Below are positions 1-10,969 of a stretch of 64,000 nucleotides of DNA, in pieces. Source of the stretch: Drosophila pseudoobscura (taxonomy: Eukaryota > Arthropoda > Insecta > Diptera > Drosophilidae). A program made the translations under genes and the position numbers. The number at the start of each line of letters is the position of its first letter. The stretch's first letter is position 1. The notes under the pieces are model-generated. The model worked only from the letters and a program-made list of their open reading frames with translations, was not told where the DNA came from and searched no databases. Location of the stretch: contig NC_046679.1 in assembly GCF_009870125.1 (NCBI RefSeq), positions 3,844,001 to 3,908,000 of the forward strand, in the 5' to 3' direction.

Positions 1-227
1 AGGTGTTTGTGTCGTATACGTAATAGTTAGTACTACAGCCATGTTTGGGGATTTCCAGGGTGTTCTATTATATTTTATTTACTTAATTAATTTGTTTCAT
101 AATTGTAGGTCATAACATTTGTCTAATTAGAGATTTATTGAAACTCGCTTTAAGCTGATTGCTACTGAGCTACTGAGAAGACTGATAAGAACATGTATTG
201 ATAGAACACATTCCTCCGATCCGATCG

Positions 228-234
228 TATAAAT
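228..234 (+). promoter_or_regulatory. TATA box of the endonuclease gene
   Basis: A TATAAAT motif lies 34 bases before the start codon of the nuclease gene. A start site near 258-262 (AGCATTCAAC, initiator-like) would give a very short leader. This is the usual arrangement for strongly regulated, tissue-specific fly genes. It contrasts with the TATA-less motif-1 promoters of the ankyrin, FERRY3 and Hrb98DE genes in this window. Confidence 0.6.
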
Positions 235-267
235 GCCAGAGGCAGAGCGTAGCATTCAACAATCATA

Positions 268-1651
268 ATGAAAGCCTCACGGGTTGTACAATATCTGCTG
301 GTTTGCATCGCCGTTGCACTGGGATTGGGTGAGTACCAATAAGAACTCTTAAGGACTGTTCGATTTGACACATTGTTTCCTCGACATGATAGTCCTTGAG
401 GCGAACGCCGACTGCCCATTGACGCGGCCCATGATTGAGGGCACCAATCGGATATTTGCCAACCGTGATCTTAGCGGAAATTACGTGCCGAAGCTGATCC
501 AGAGAGTGCAAACTGGCGAGGTGCTCCACATGATCTGCCAGCCGGACGACATCGTAGAGACCACCTGCCAGCCGGACAACAACTTCAACCCACCGCTGCC
601 GATGAGTTGCATGAACCCCATGCCCGCCACTGCCATAAACGTCACCGATGCATTCTGTCCGACCACAATGTACTCCATTGGCTACACGATTAACAACCAA
701 CGACTGGAGCTGTATCGCGCCTGCTACGATCGCACCAATGTAAGGGCCCTCTACACGACCCACACGGTGTACGGCAAACCCTTTTGTGAGTACTCAATGA
801 TCTCTCCCAGCTCCATTGACTTAACAGGCTAGGCTGTTCTCCCATCCCACAGATCCAACGCGTCCCGACGTCGACTTTAGCCTAGATAACGTCCTGAGTC
901 CGGCGGATGCCAGGACCTTCACTGTCCGCAGTATTTACGGTGCCTTCAGGCGTATCTTCGGCGAAAACCAGACATACATTCCCAACAACCGGGCTGTGGT
1001 CATCAATCGCGGACATTTGACTCCCTCGGCAGATTATCTGTACAAGGACCAGATGGGCGCCACCTTCAAGTACGTGAATGTGGTGCCCCAGTTCAAGACC
1101 ATCAACGACGGGAACTGGGAGGCCATCGAGCGCTGGGTGCGCGGTCTTATCCGCTGCGGTGGTTCGCTGAGGATCAAGACGGGTGCAGTTGGCACTCTCA
1201 TCCTGCCGGATACTTCCCGGCCCCCCGTCCCTCATTGCGCGATTCTGGGAGCTGAGACAAAGAACCCCGTGCCTGAGTGGATGTACAAGGCGGTGAGAAC
1301 TTCAACCAACCAGCTGGTGGCCATCTTTCTCACGTACAACAACATATACGCGCCTGAACGTCCAAGTGCTCCAAAATTTTGCGAACCTGTGCCCTGCCCC
1401 ATATTCTTGCCCAACACGGCTGTCGCTGGCTTCACATACTGCTGCAACGGTACAAATAACTTTGAATCAGATTTAATGTACGCTACCATGTACGCGCTCC
1501 TTACATACTTGCACACACATACATATGTAACCTTATTACTTATATATTGCTTACATGTATTGCATTCTCAGTCATTTCAATTCCCAGTCAAAATATTCGC
1601 CAGTCCGTCGATCGGCATGGCTCGGAGTTCACGGCCAATGTAACCTTCTAA
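268..1651 (+). CDS. Secreted DNA/RNA non-specific endonuclease (Sid-like)
   Basis: Four exons fit: 268-328, 393-785, 853-1449 and 1572-1651. They close in frame to 376 residues. Residues 1-20 form a hydrophobic signal peptide, so the product should be secreted, probably into gut lumen or haemolymph. Near residues 202-206 it reads NRGHLTPSAD, the RGH catalytic motif of the NUC1/EndoG-type non-specific nuclease family, in which the His acts as general base. Further on are the family blocks VVPQF, N-GNW, VP-WMYKAV and AIFLTYNN. Many cysteines (CP, CQPDD, CNG) suggest a disulphide-bonded extracellular fold. These enzymes cleave single- and double-stranded DNA and RNA with Mg2+. The last donor (G|GTACAA) is weak and the last exon is the least certain part. 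An alternative reading runs on to 1643 without the intron. By memory of map position it may be the orthologue of D. melanogaster Sid (stress-induced DNase); the family call is firm, that orthology is not. Confidence 0.87.
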
Positions 1652-2627
1652 ATTAAAAATTTGAACAAGATCAAGATTTTCGCTTTTTTTGGTACGACAG
1701 GACACAGGATATATGTACATATAGTCACAATGAGACGATGGTGTATCTGTATCTCGAGCCGCCAAATAATTTCCCCCTGCCAATGTGAATGCCTGTAGGT
1801 GCCTGCAACTGTCTAGTAGCTGAGACCTGCAAGTAGGGCCACCAAAGATTTCCTCCTACTGTATCTAGATGCCTTGCCCCCTGGAACTGACTGCTGCTAC
1901 CCGTTCGCTTGGCCGCTAGACCGTCTGCTGTTATCCGTCCTGCTCCTCCTACTAATAAATGTTGGGACGAATAGACGAGTGGTTTCAAGTGCGACCTTTT
2001 ATTTGATTTTTTTGCTGCACCTTAGATTTAATTTTAGATAGGTTTTTATGAGTGCTGATGACAAAATGCAAGCCACATAAAGTTCATTGGATGCAGCTTG
2101 AAAAGAATGAAAAGACAAGCCCTTTGTTATTATACGTGCCCCGGCAAAGTAAACACCACAGCCGGAAAACCACTTGCCGATGCCTGATAATAACCGCAGA
2201 TAAGAAAGGGTGGGAGGAGGCAGCCCACCTACTCGGCCCGGGGCAAGGACTATCTTGAACTGCATGTGCACGGCTATCAGCGATGACCTGAGAAATGGAA
2301 GAAGGGGTGCGGTGAAAGTTGCAATTTCTGAGCTGGCGCCACCCGCACGTTGACATCTGTTGGATTCTTGAAACCAAAAGGTATACGCAGTAGAATAAAA
2401 GATGCAATATGGAAAAGGCCACATACGAAACTGCCTAAATAAATATAAGTCTACTAAATCATCTCTCAAGCCATGTGGCCCCCAAAAAGGTTTCGTTCAT
2501 CAGAATGTCCCATATACTATACTTTACGAGTCTGCTCGTCCTTCAGGCATAGTCATCGTATTTTTGCTCCCCAGTTCAGCTCGGGTAGGCGCTCTATTGA
2601 AAAACATCAGAAAGATAACGCATGAGG
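1652..2627. other. Intergenic stretch, no gene seen
   Basis: Downstream flank and 3' untranslated region of the nuclease gene. There are two AATAAA-like signals near 1655 and 1954. Open frames here have no recognisable domain, no family resemblance and unremarkable codon use. Confidence 0.4.
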
Positions 2628-3435
2628 CATCAGAGCGATAAAGAAAATCCATAGAGTCTAGACAACCTCTCGAACGGTCATCAGTGGTCACTCTATGCTT
2701 AAGCTGTGAAAATGATCTACAAGCGGGACCCATTCTCATGCTATCTCTACGTCGCACACTCTTCGTCGTGCAGTGTGCGTTTGCTGGCGGAGAGGAGCTG
2801 AGAGGAGTGAAAAGCGAAAGACAGATAAATAAGAGTAGAGGAAAGAGCAAGAATGCCTGTCGTGGTTATTCTCTTTCTCTCTATATGTTTCCCACAAGGC
2901 GAGCAAAATTCAAAGAGGTCGTGTAGAGATCTCCCATTTCCCGCATGAACCAATAAATCAGACAGAAAAATTGAGAGAGCATGTGGCCGTCTCATAGGCT
3001 CTGATACCAACTCTCGCGCTTGCGCATAAAATATACTGCATATTGTATAAGAAATGTAACAAACTCCACTTTAATTATTATTAATACGTATCCCCAATGT
3101 AATTACTGTAGTTTTATAATAGGACTTTATGCAAAAAAAAAATAACCTGTGCCAGTGCCAGTGCCTTGCTTGAACCTTCGGTTCACCGAACCCACGTAAA
3201 GAAAATAATATGAAAATAAATGCACTGATTTCAGAAATTTCATGAAATGCAGGTTATCATTAGGTTCGGTCTTAAACTCAAGAAATTAAGTAATACAAAA
3301 AAGAGACATCAGAGCGATTATGAAATTCCCAAACATATATGTATGTGCGAAACACCTCGAGGCTAGACAATGTATCAAGCGGTCATCATCTCAAGCTGTG
3401 AAGATGATCTACGTGCGTCTCTCTCTCTACGTCTT
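2628..3435 (+). repeat. Imperfect direct duplication (about 130 bp, two copies)
   Basis: The segments 2628-2760 and 3306-3435 share a series of blocks in the same order: CATCAGAGCGAT, CTAGACAA, CGGTCATCA, AAGCTGTGAA, ATGATCTAC and CTCTACGTC. The copies are about 677 bases apart and differ by small indels. Neither encodes a recognisable protein. AT-rich unique sequence lies between them. Confidence 0.55.
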
Positions 3436-3770
3436 AGTCTGTTTCTTTATAAGTTTTAATATAATATGTAGACATTTATTGTGTACCTGAGTCATTATCT
3501 TCGTAGTACTCGGAAGCTCTCGGGCTGATTGCGTGCTGAGCACAATCGGGCTTGTGCCACACACGATGGTTTGAGTTATCATCTCCAGCATAAGGCTCCT
3601 TAGGTTAGGTTCTTAGGTTCCTTAAAATGCAAGAGTATATTCGATTCGCGAAGCCTTTTTTCACATGTACTGCAAAGGCCTTCAAACCAGCAACCACAGA
3701 TGGTTGTGCTCAATTTAGTCAAAGTTATTGACTTTGGCCTGCTCCTCTGCCACCTTCCCTTGATTTTGAT
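3436..3770. other. Non-coding spacer
   Basis: No gene, repeat or RNA structure was recognised here. The sequence leads into the first nuclease relic. Confidence 0.3.
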
Positions 3771-3779
3771 ACCACACCT

Positions 3780-4150
3780 CGGTACAACCAACCGCGGAAA
3801 CTGGAAAACCATCGAGAACTAGGTACGCCGACAGCTATCTGATGGACACTTCGCTGCTGTAGGAGTCTGCACAGGTGCATTGGGGGTGCTCGAATACTCA
3901 TCACGCTGGCATTCCAATGTTTCTGTTGGACAACAACCAGAATCCCATTCCCAAGTGGATATCCAAAATTGTAAGCCACAGGCGCCCGCTTCGTTTTCCT
4001 CACCTACAACAACGCACATGCAACCTCACGGCCGACTGGAAAAGCCGTGTCAAACATTTGCAGAGAATTACCATGCCGAAACTTAGGACTTAATGTACGG
4101 GAAGAAGGGGACGGTAGGGGACACCTTCTGCTGCGACGCATACGATTTTA
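3780..4150 (+). pseudogene. Broken copy of the non-specific endonuclease gene
   Basis: Conceptual pieces in different frames match the second half of the intact nuclease upstream: a TGA-G start to the inner domain, then NPIPKWISKIV (intact copy: NPVPEWMYKAV), then a shifted FLTYNNAHA (intact: IFLTYNNIYAP), then CRELPC (intact: CEPVPCP) and a final FCCD-like block (intact: TYCCN). At least one frameshift separates the WISKIV and LTYNN blocks, and in-frame stops occur. No signal-peptide exon or RGH catalytic block is visible. It is a 5'-truncated, decayed tandem duplicate. Confidence 0.65.
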
Positions 4151-4689
4151 TTACTAGAAATCTCCCACGGTTAACGGTCGTTTGCTGAAGCCTGGCAGCG
4201 TGAAAGCTTTTGTTGCGAAAATCAAGTGAAGTTTGTAGCTGTGTTTGGAACATGGCTAAAAAGCTGCGAAAGCCGCCGGAGGAAAATAAAGCGTTTAATT
4301 CTTAGAATAAAGCATCTCCGACCACCACATAGGAATATTCGATACAAAAAAAGAAGCTACTGTGAGGAAATCTATGTTGTTTCTAAAGGTAATCTATATG
4401 TTTTGACTAATATATAGCTGCCATAGTATAATACCGATAGTATGATCCCAAGGCTCTCCGAATGTAGAGGAACTGTGGCAACCTTGGGGTAGGACGAACT
4501 AAATGACGCACGGTAGACGGTATTCCCCAGAACATTGTTGTGCTCTGATCTGGCACTGCAGGGAGCTAGTTAATCAGTTAATTACAATAGATGATTATTG
4601 AAGTACCCAGAGAAGGCATCTATAGGATCTGCTGATAACACAAGTTTGTTTCCCAGTCAGAGCTCAAGTGATTATCAGTTGCATGGCGG

Positions 4690-5100
4690 AAGATGAACTG
4701 GCAACGGAGTCTTTCCTCAGTTCTAGTCTATCTCTCTGGTCTACACTATGGACACCAAATGCGTGCTGGGTTGTCAACTGCAGTAACTGTAAAATCACTG
4801 AGGGCTATATGTCCGATGGCTAGCCAACACAAGATTCGATGTTCTGAAAGTCTGCACCGGTGCAATGGCTGTCCAATACCAGGAATGGAAACATGCAATC
4901 AATTTACCTATGGGCCCCCGACATAAATTCCTTATCAAGGTGATGTGCACAATCTTTAGCCATCGCTGAGGCATCTGCTTCGTTTTCCTCACCTACAACA
5001 CCGGATGGGCCTGTGGGCCAACAACTCTTCAACGAAGGATGCACATTCTGCTGCGATCCATGGTATATTGTCCGAACTAATCATCCGAATTTAAAAGTAA
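4690..5100 (+). pseudogene. Second broken endonuclease copy
   Basis: This is another decayed relative of the nuclease C-terminal half. Blocks reading VCTGAMAVQYQ, then FVFLTYN with GW-CGPTTLQ, then TFCCDPWYIVRTNHPNLK appear in order but in different frames with intervening stops. The last block matches the TYCCN and final-exon region of the intact gene. The 5' half with the catalytic RGH is absent or unrecognisable. It is closer in layout to the relic at 3780-4150 than to the intact gene, so the two may come from one earlier duplicate. Confidence 0.55.
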
Positions 5101-5880
5101 TTTGTTAAAATATAACAGATTTGCGGGACATAATACATTTATTTTTATTGTTTAATGGCAACGTAATTGTGATACAATTCAGATACAATACTCCAAATTA
5201 GAGGCTTTGTCTATATTTATCCGTTCCACTTGGTAAAAATGTTTTATATTTCTTCAGTACGTCGTCAGCATTCATACAGAAAACATTATACAGCTCAACA
5301 AAAACTGTAAACTTAAACAAGCATTTTTGCATCTTTTCGCAGATATAGGAGATTTTTTAACAAGGCCTTTCAATATAATTCTCGTATATGGTACAAAAAA
5401 AACTGTGAGTTGTTTATAAAACAAACATTTATCCGAAGACGACATGTAACTCAATTATATAGTCATTCGATTTGGATGACATAACTTAAGCTTAGGTAAA
5501 AAATAGTTTATAAAAAAAAGCACAAGCTAGGTTCCTTGGTAATGCTTTCAATTCAATGCTAATGCATTAATTAATCACTTATTAAATTTGCGACTTGCGT
5601 TTTGTGGGAGCACCCATTTTTGCGTTTTCAAAACTGAATCGGAAATGTTTTTCGAAATTGAAAACCGCATACCGGCCTGCCTAATTGATCATGTTAGAGA
5701 TATGATATATCAAGATAGTCGATGTATATGTATGTATGTATGTTCATACATATGTCACCTTCCTGTAGTTCTAGTAGTCATAAAAATATGAGATAATATC
5801 TGATTTTCAATTAGTTAATTATTTTGTTAACGACAGGAAACAACACTTGTAGAACAATAATGTGCCTAGAAGGTATGTGG
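5101..5880. other. AT-rich intergenic region
   Basis: No gene is seen. It contains the 3' flank of the DUF229 gene on the minus strand and a short TATG/TGTA-rich tract near 5721-5750. Confidence 0.35.
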
Positions 5881-5881
5881 G

Positions 5882-8034
5882 CTACTCTTTGAGATTGCTC
5901 AGACAAATGCAGTACAATTTGTCGGTTTTGTCGTCGATGCAGGTGGCATCGTTCTCATAGGAATCGAGGCGACTTATAGACGTAACATTGACCTCCAAAG
6001 CTTCCGTAACATTATTGAAGACGACTGTGGCCCGGAAATCGGCACTGTTCTGTTTTACCTTGAACATAGTGCGATATACGGCAGTCTCGGAGACCGACAT
6101 ATCATCGTGGAAGTTCTGATCGAGGGGGATCAGAATTTCGGTTTCGTGTACATAAGACAGTGATAAATTGGCACAAATTGCACTGAGATTCCTGCCGCTG
6201 AGGTATTCGTTGATGCGGTCAATGACCCGAGGAGCGATGCGTAGGGGCCAGTCGCCGGAAAGCCTCTTGTAGGGCAGACAGGTGCAATAGTGCTCCGGTA
6301 TGCCAGCATCTTCGCATGACCGATGCTCGTCCATGGGATAGAACACCGAGTGACATTTGGGGCAATCGTGGGACTTGGGCAGCTCCGGTTTCCGGCCATC
6401 GGTATCTCTATCTCCGCCTATCTCTATGATGTGCTTCAGAGTGTTGTGCAGATCATAGTTGGAGGTCAACCGATGCTGATTCAGTTCCAGGGCCTGGGCA
6501 TATTCGGGGTAATGGGCGCGGAACCAGGGCGGCAGGTAGATGAACATTGAGGGAAGTCGCGACTCCAGAAAGCCACTTTCCAAGTACATTAAATCCCCCC
6601 AGCGTGTACCGTGATCGGAGAGAAATATCACAATGCTCTGCTCGAACACGCCATCAGCCTCAAAGTCCAGCATGTACTGCAGGACGTAGTCCTCCATTTT
6701 CGATGGCATTCGGTAGCTGTCATGGCTGAAACTGTTCGACCAGAACAGGCCCCAAATGGGTCGCTCATCCACGTACCGCCTGGCGAACTCCTTGCACAGA
6801 TCGTAGGCATAACTGCTCGTTTCCCGGCGACCAATGCAATATCTCATCGAGCACTCGGCACACTTCCATGTGTCCAAATCCGACTCGACTGCCTTCTGGA
6901 GAGGCCTGACGTAGTAGTCCGTTGGCTGCTCCTTGAAGCCAGGCTTGAAATAGTTGAAGGTGTTCATCCCAGACTCGTCCTCGGCAAACGCCGTCAGGTA
7001 GCTGGCGTTCCTGAAATATTTCCAGATGAAGGGGATCTGGTCCAGACAGCCTTGGGTTTCCCAGTCACAGACATTTTCCCTGGCCGACTCGGGACTATAG
7101 CCGGCCAGAAGAGCCATCAGATTGGGAAACGTGTTGTCGCCTATCTGGAGGGCCAATTAGTTGCTGTCACGGCCATGGTCCTTAGTCACTCACCTTGTTG
7201 TATCCCTGAAGCTCGTACCATCCACTGCGCGTGAGAAAGTTGTATACTTTGGGCATGGTGCGCCTCAGATTGATTCTCGATAGACTGTCGATGCCGAACA
7301 TGATGACGGACGGCTTCCGCTTCGATGGCTCTAGGAAGAGACCTGGCGGCGGGGCCTTGTACTGGACGAGCGTGTAGGCATCGCTCTGCAGGATGTGCGA
7401 CGTATTGTCTATCCGATGGCAGCCCAATATCAAGCCCTGAACATGCACCGGCACCACATAGTCCTGGGAGTAGTACTTGCGATCCACGCTAAAGACAAGA
7501 ATTAGGTTCCGAGACAAACCAAATATCCCTTCACGTATAGTACCTGTCGTAGCCGTCAGACGAACTACCTTTTATCTCCTGGTAATAGCAATTGTACTCA
7601 ATCTCGCTCGATTTGAGCAGCAGGGAGGCAAGAGTCTCATTGATGTGCAGCACATAGCGCCGTCTGATCACATCGTAGATCGGGGTCACCAGGGCGGTGT
7701 CGTTAGAGCAGGGCTCGTACACCATAGGCTTGTAAATGGCCATTGCGTCCGCCCCAAAGGGGTCCACATACGGAATCTTGCATTTTGAGCTCTCCACAAA
7801 GTACAACGGCAATGCAGTTACATAGCTCACATCGGTCCCATCGGTCCCATCGCTTTGAAAGCCATTTGAATCATTCGCGTCTTCGGAGTCGTCTAGGATT
7901 GTTGTCACTGGTTGAAGTGCTCTAAATTTCGGTGACGGACCATCGCTCTTTTGCTGTGGCAAAAACAGTAGACAAATCGCAAAGAAACAACAGAATACGA
8001 TCCATTTATATATTGGACGGAACCCGGAGCCCAT
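5882..8034 (-). CDS. DUF229 (sulfatase/phosphatase-superfamily) type II membrane protein
   Basis: Three exons fit: 8034-7544, 7488-7194 and 7144-5882. They close in frame to 682 residues. I chose the ATG at 8034 because its context is ideal for flies (CAAC-ATG) and it puts a hydrophobic segment (about residues 10-28, WIVFCCFFAICLLF) right after a short basic tail, as in a type II signal anchor. The upstream in-frame extension has no ATG start. DUF229 hallmarks are IMFGIDSLSR (about residues 229-238), where Asp matches the metal-binding Asp of the alkaline-phosphatase/sulfatase superfamily; the block NVFPNL/ALLAGYS after the second intron; and FLSDHGTRWGD (about 432-442), matching the Asp-His metal pair. 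Cysteines and NxT/NxS sites in the C-terminal part fit a lumenal or extracellular domain. The biochemical substrate of fly DUF229 proteins is not established. The family is expanded in Drosophila and I cannot name the orthologue. Confidence 0.88.
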
Positions 8035-8800
8035 GTTGCGCAGAGCAAGAATCTCGAAAGCCGACTGACTATTGTACCAACACCACACCTTTAAAACATT
8101 TACTGATAGACTTGCCGAGCTAGTACATAGGTATCGCTGTTGTCAGCCCATTGACTGTTGAACTCCTTCCCACCTGTTTAATATCTTGGGGCTCCCGATT
8201 TTTTGAATCTGTCAGAAGTAAATTGAGAACATATTACCAATTGACAAACGAGATTACATACCAATCAATATCTTATCAGCCCCAGCCCAACCACAACCCC
8301 CGCATGCTGACATCGCGAAGTGTAAAGGTTATCAATCGGAACCCACTGCGTATGCTTTTCTGCCGAAGAGCATCATTATCCGTGAACCTTGCAGAGTTAT
8401 TTCCAAAGAACTTGGCCCATAATCGCTGACAGTGAATGATTGATTAACTGGAAATTATTATCTCATTCATATGCCCTTCGTTATACCTTAGCCAAGGGTT
8501 ATTTGAGTATTGAATAGATTCTCCGTAGAACTAGGGCAACAAATGACAAATATTTATCGCATATTTTCCTTACAACTTCAGTCGTCTTCCACCAGAAACG
8601 ATAGCAGCATATCGCTATTTTATTTTGCGCGCCGTGTTTCTATTTGATCGAAATGATTACGGTCAATACCTTCTACATTCATCAACTTGATCCCACCCTC
8701 CGACAAAGAAACAGTTTTGGATAGATATTTATCCTACCCAACACGACTTAATAGGCGAAGAAGGCCCACTAAGCATCACATCGCTGTTGAATAGTGTCAA
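8035..8800. other. Intergenic, promoter side of the DUF229 gene
   Basis: This holds the presumed promoter and 5' leader of the minus-strand DUF229 gene. No clear TATA or motif-1 element was identified. Several TTATCA/GATAA sites (8272, 8456, 8490) could be GATA-factor sites. No coding region is seen. Confidence 0.3.
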
Positions 8801-8814
8801 AGTCAACTTTGCTT

Positions 8815-8880
8815 ATATAATGGGTTCGGAAATTCGGGTCATCAACTCGACTCGACTGAGGTAACACTTAAGTGTGATTT
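8815..8880 (+). promoter_or_regulatory. Orphan TATA promoter-like site
   Basis: A CTTATATAAT box is followed about 28 bases later by GTCATCAACTCGACTC, which looks like an initiator, and then by GAG|GTAACA, a plausible splice donor. No convincing coding sequence follows. It could be the promoter of a lost gene, an unannotated non-coding transcript, or chance. Confidence 0.25.
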
Positions 8881-9189
8881 TTTAAGGATTTATATTAATT
8901 TTGGGTGAAGTTTTTGCTTTGGTTGTTATTAACTTGGACTGGGATCTTAACTACACTCTTAATCAACGTATCCATTTCAGCGAGAATATAAATTTGATAA
9001 GTTTCTTACAAACTTACATTTTCAAAAGTTCCCGCCAAAATCGTGGACTGTGTTGGTATTTCTCAGTATTTTTAAAACACCATGAACTGTCACACTCGCC
9101 GTACGTTCCTTGGGATGGGAGATTTTGTCATTTAATTATCGATAAGTAGATCGGATAGCTATCTACCCGCCAAATTCAAATCGATTATA

Positions 9190-9810
9190 CATATTTTCGG
9201 TATATAATGGTATATTTTACCGATTTAATCAATCTATTCAATTTCATGTTCGACGTTCTATAGAAATCCAATAAAAGGAAGTATTTAGAATAAGCCAGTT
9301 AAGTAGAAAATTGATTCATTAAACGGATAAAATGATGTGGGCTAGGCAAAATGTTCCATATAGCTTGTTATATTCCACCACTAACTATACTGTATGGTTA
9401 GTGATTCCACGGAAGATCAAGAACGAGGAATATGTAAAATATACGGTATATTTTTGAAATGAGACGGTATATTTCGGTGCCGTTCTGAGGGTCACACTGG
9501 TCTTGACCAAAATTTTTTCGCTGCAGTTCGCTTTTGCAACAATGAGTCCCATTCCATACACAAACATGTTGCTAATTCCATGCACACATACCCTGGGGGA
9601 AATGGATGTTATAGAATTGTGAATATGTTTGTCTTCCAAGGCTCAGTAGGTATCAGGATCGCTATAAATATATACAAGATACTAATAATGTACTTGAATA
9701 TGTCTAAAGAATATCAATTTGAGAAAATGTCTTAATAAATTACGTTTGATCTTCATATAAAATTAGCGAAATAGGGTGTACCAAGCCTATACACGCATCA
9801 CGTCTTCAAA
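9190..9810 (+). repeat. Promoter-carrying dispersed repeat, copy 1
   Basis: In order it contains an AAATTGATTCATTAAACG-type block, a CATATAGCTTGTTATATTC block, an ACGAGGAATATGT block, two TACGGTATATTT elements (Ohler motif 6 type), GAGGGTCACACTGG (motif 1), then TTCGCTTTTGCAACAATGAG, CCCATTCCATACACAAACATG and a long tail ending near ATACACGCATCACG. The same blocks occur in reverse order and complement at 57.9-58.4 kb, and partly at 58.4-59.4 and 50.7-51.2 kb. No transposase is present. I did not recognise a named element. Confidence 0.7.
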
Positions 9811-10120
9811 TACCAGCAACCTTGCGACTCTTTTTTTGTTTAACTTTTTCGTTTCAACCGTTTTTTACAATAAATACAATAAAAGCAAGGATTAAAAACT
9901 AACCAATCTTGAAGAAAATTTATTCATCAACGGCCTAAAATTATGTGGGCAGGGCTAAATGTTTCATATAGCTAGTAATATTCGACGGAAGATGAAAAAC
10001 GAGGAATATGTGTAATAGAACATGAGTTGGTCAGTATATTTACGGTATATTTTTTTAGTGAGCCGGTATTTTGAGGTATATTTCTGAGGGTGGCGCGGGA
10101 TATTTCAAAGATAACTCCGC
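9811..10120 (+). repeat. Promoter-carrying dispersed repeat, copy 2
   Basis: A second, shorter copy in the same orientation abuts the first: TTTATTCATCAACGG, ATTATGTGGGCAGGGCTAAATG, CATATAGCTAGTAATATTCGACGGAAGATG-type blocks, ACGAGGAATATGT, then three GGTATATTT elements. It runs directly into the motif-1 promoter at 10121. This matches the arrangement, inverted, upstream of the FERRY3 and Hrb98DE genes. Confidence 0.7.
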
Positions 10121-10130
10121 GGTCACACTG
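10121..10130 (+). promoter_or_regulatory. Motif-1 (M1BP-type) core promoter of the ankyrin gene
   Basis: GGTCACACTG is an exact match to Drosophila core-promoter motif 1, preceded by CCGC and by several motif-6-like GGTATATTT elements. Such TATA-less promoters drive broadly expressed genes. Transcription would start close by and feed the leader exon that ends at 10969. Confidence 0.65.
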
Positions 10131-10969
10131 GAATCACTCATCAACAACGGTCTGCGTCTCGCAAAAAATTTAAAATAAATAAAAATGTAGTAGAACTGTG
10201 CCTGAAATGTCGTGGTCGTGATCCGTGTGCAATTGTCGTGCTCGAAATTGAATGTGCGCGAATTTAGCCGTGCAACAGAATCGAGGCGGCGCCACCGCGA
10301 CGCCAAGCCAAGCCGAGGCAAAGCAAAGAAAGAAAAATATCCTTTGCCCACGCAGGATGGCTGTGTGAAGCAAATGGGAGAATAAGTCGTCAAAGCAGTG
10401 GTAGCAGCTGAAAAAGGGGAATAATAAGGGGCAGTGGCAGGAGGGAGAGGCCAAGCCGCAACTGCTGCAAGAGGATTACAATAACAACAACAACAACAGC
10501 TACATGAAAGTGCTTTCGATATAAGAAATCCAACAGCAGCATCACAAGTGTAATATGTGGATGATGTTGCAACGTTGCGGCGAGTGCAACGCAGAGTAAA
10601 AGCAAAGCAAAAGCAGAACAAACAAAACGAAAGAAAGAGAGGGAGTGTGTGCTGTGTTTTCTCGCTCGCTCGCTTGTCAGTGTGTGCGTGTGCGAGAGTG
10701 TTTTGTCATTGTGTGTGTGTTTGTGTGCGAGTGTGTGTGAGGGCGCCCCCTTACAAAAAAAATTATCGTTTAATTTCTTTCGCTTTTGCCACAAGCGGGT
10801 GACTTTTGTGCAACTCTGCCACAAAAGGGGATGTCCTCTTAAGCGGTGGCTACAACAACAACCAAAGGAGCTGCACCAGCCACCAGCCACCACCCACCAC
10901 GCTTCTTATCAGCCCACTGATAACCCGAGGTCGCCGACGCTGCCGCCATGAACTGATTGCCACAAAGAG
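10131..10969 (+). other. Non-coding first exon A of the ankyrin gene
   Basis: The segment runs from the motif-1 promoter to a strong donor (AAAGAG|GTAAGTG). Within it are CAG/CAA-rich stretches, a TGTG tract and several upstream ATGs. The longest upstream frame begins at 10557 (81 codons) and shows no domain. A two-codon upstream frame with a strong context (GCCGCC-ATG-AAC-TGA) lies at 10948-10956, only 13 bases before the donor. I join this exon to the acceptor at 40494 by inference: no other plus-strand coding acceptor in between looks real. Confidence 0.55.
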
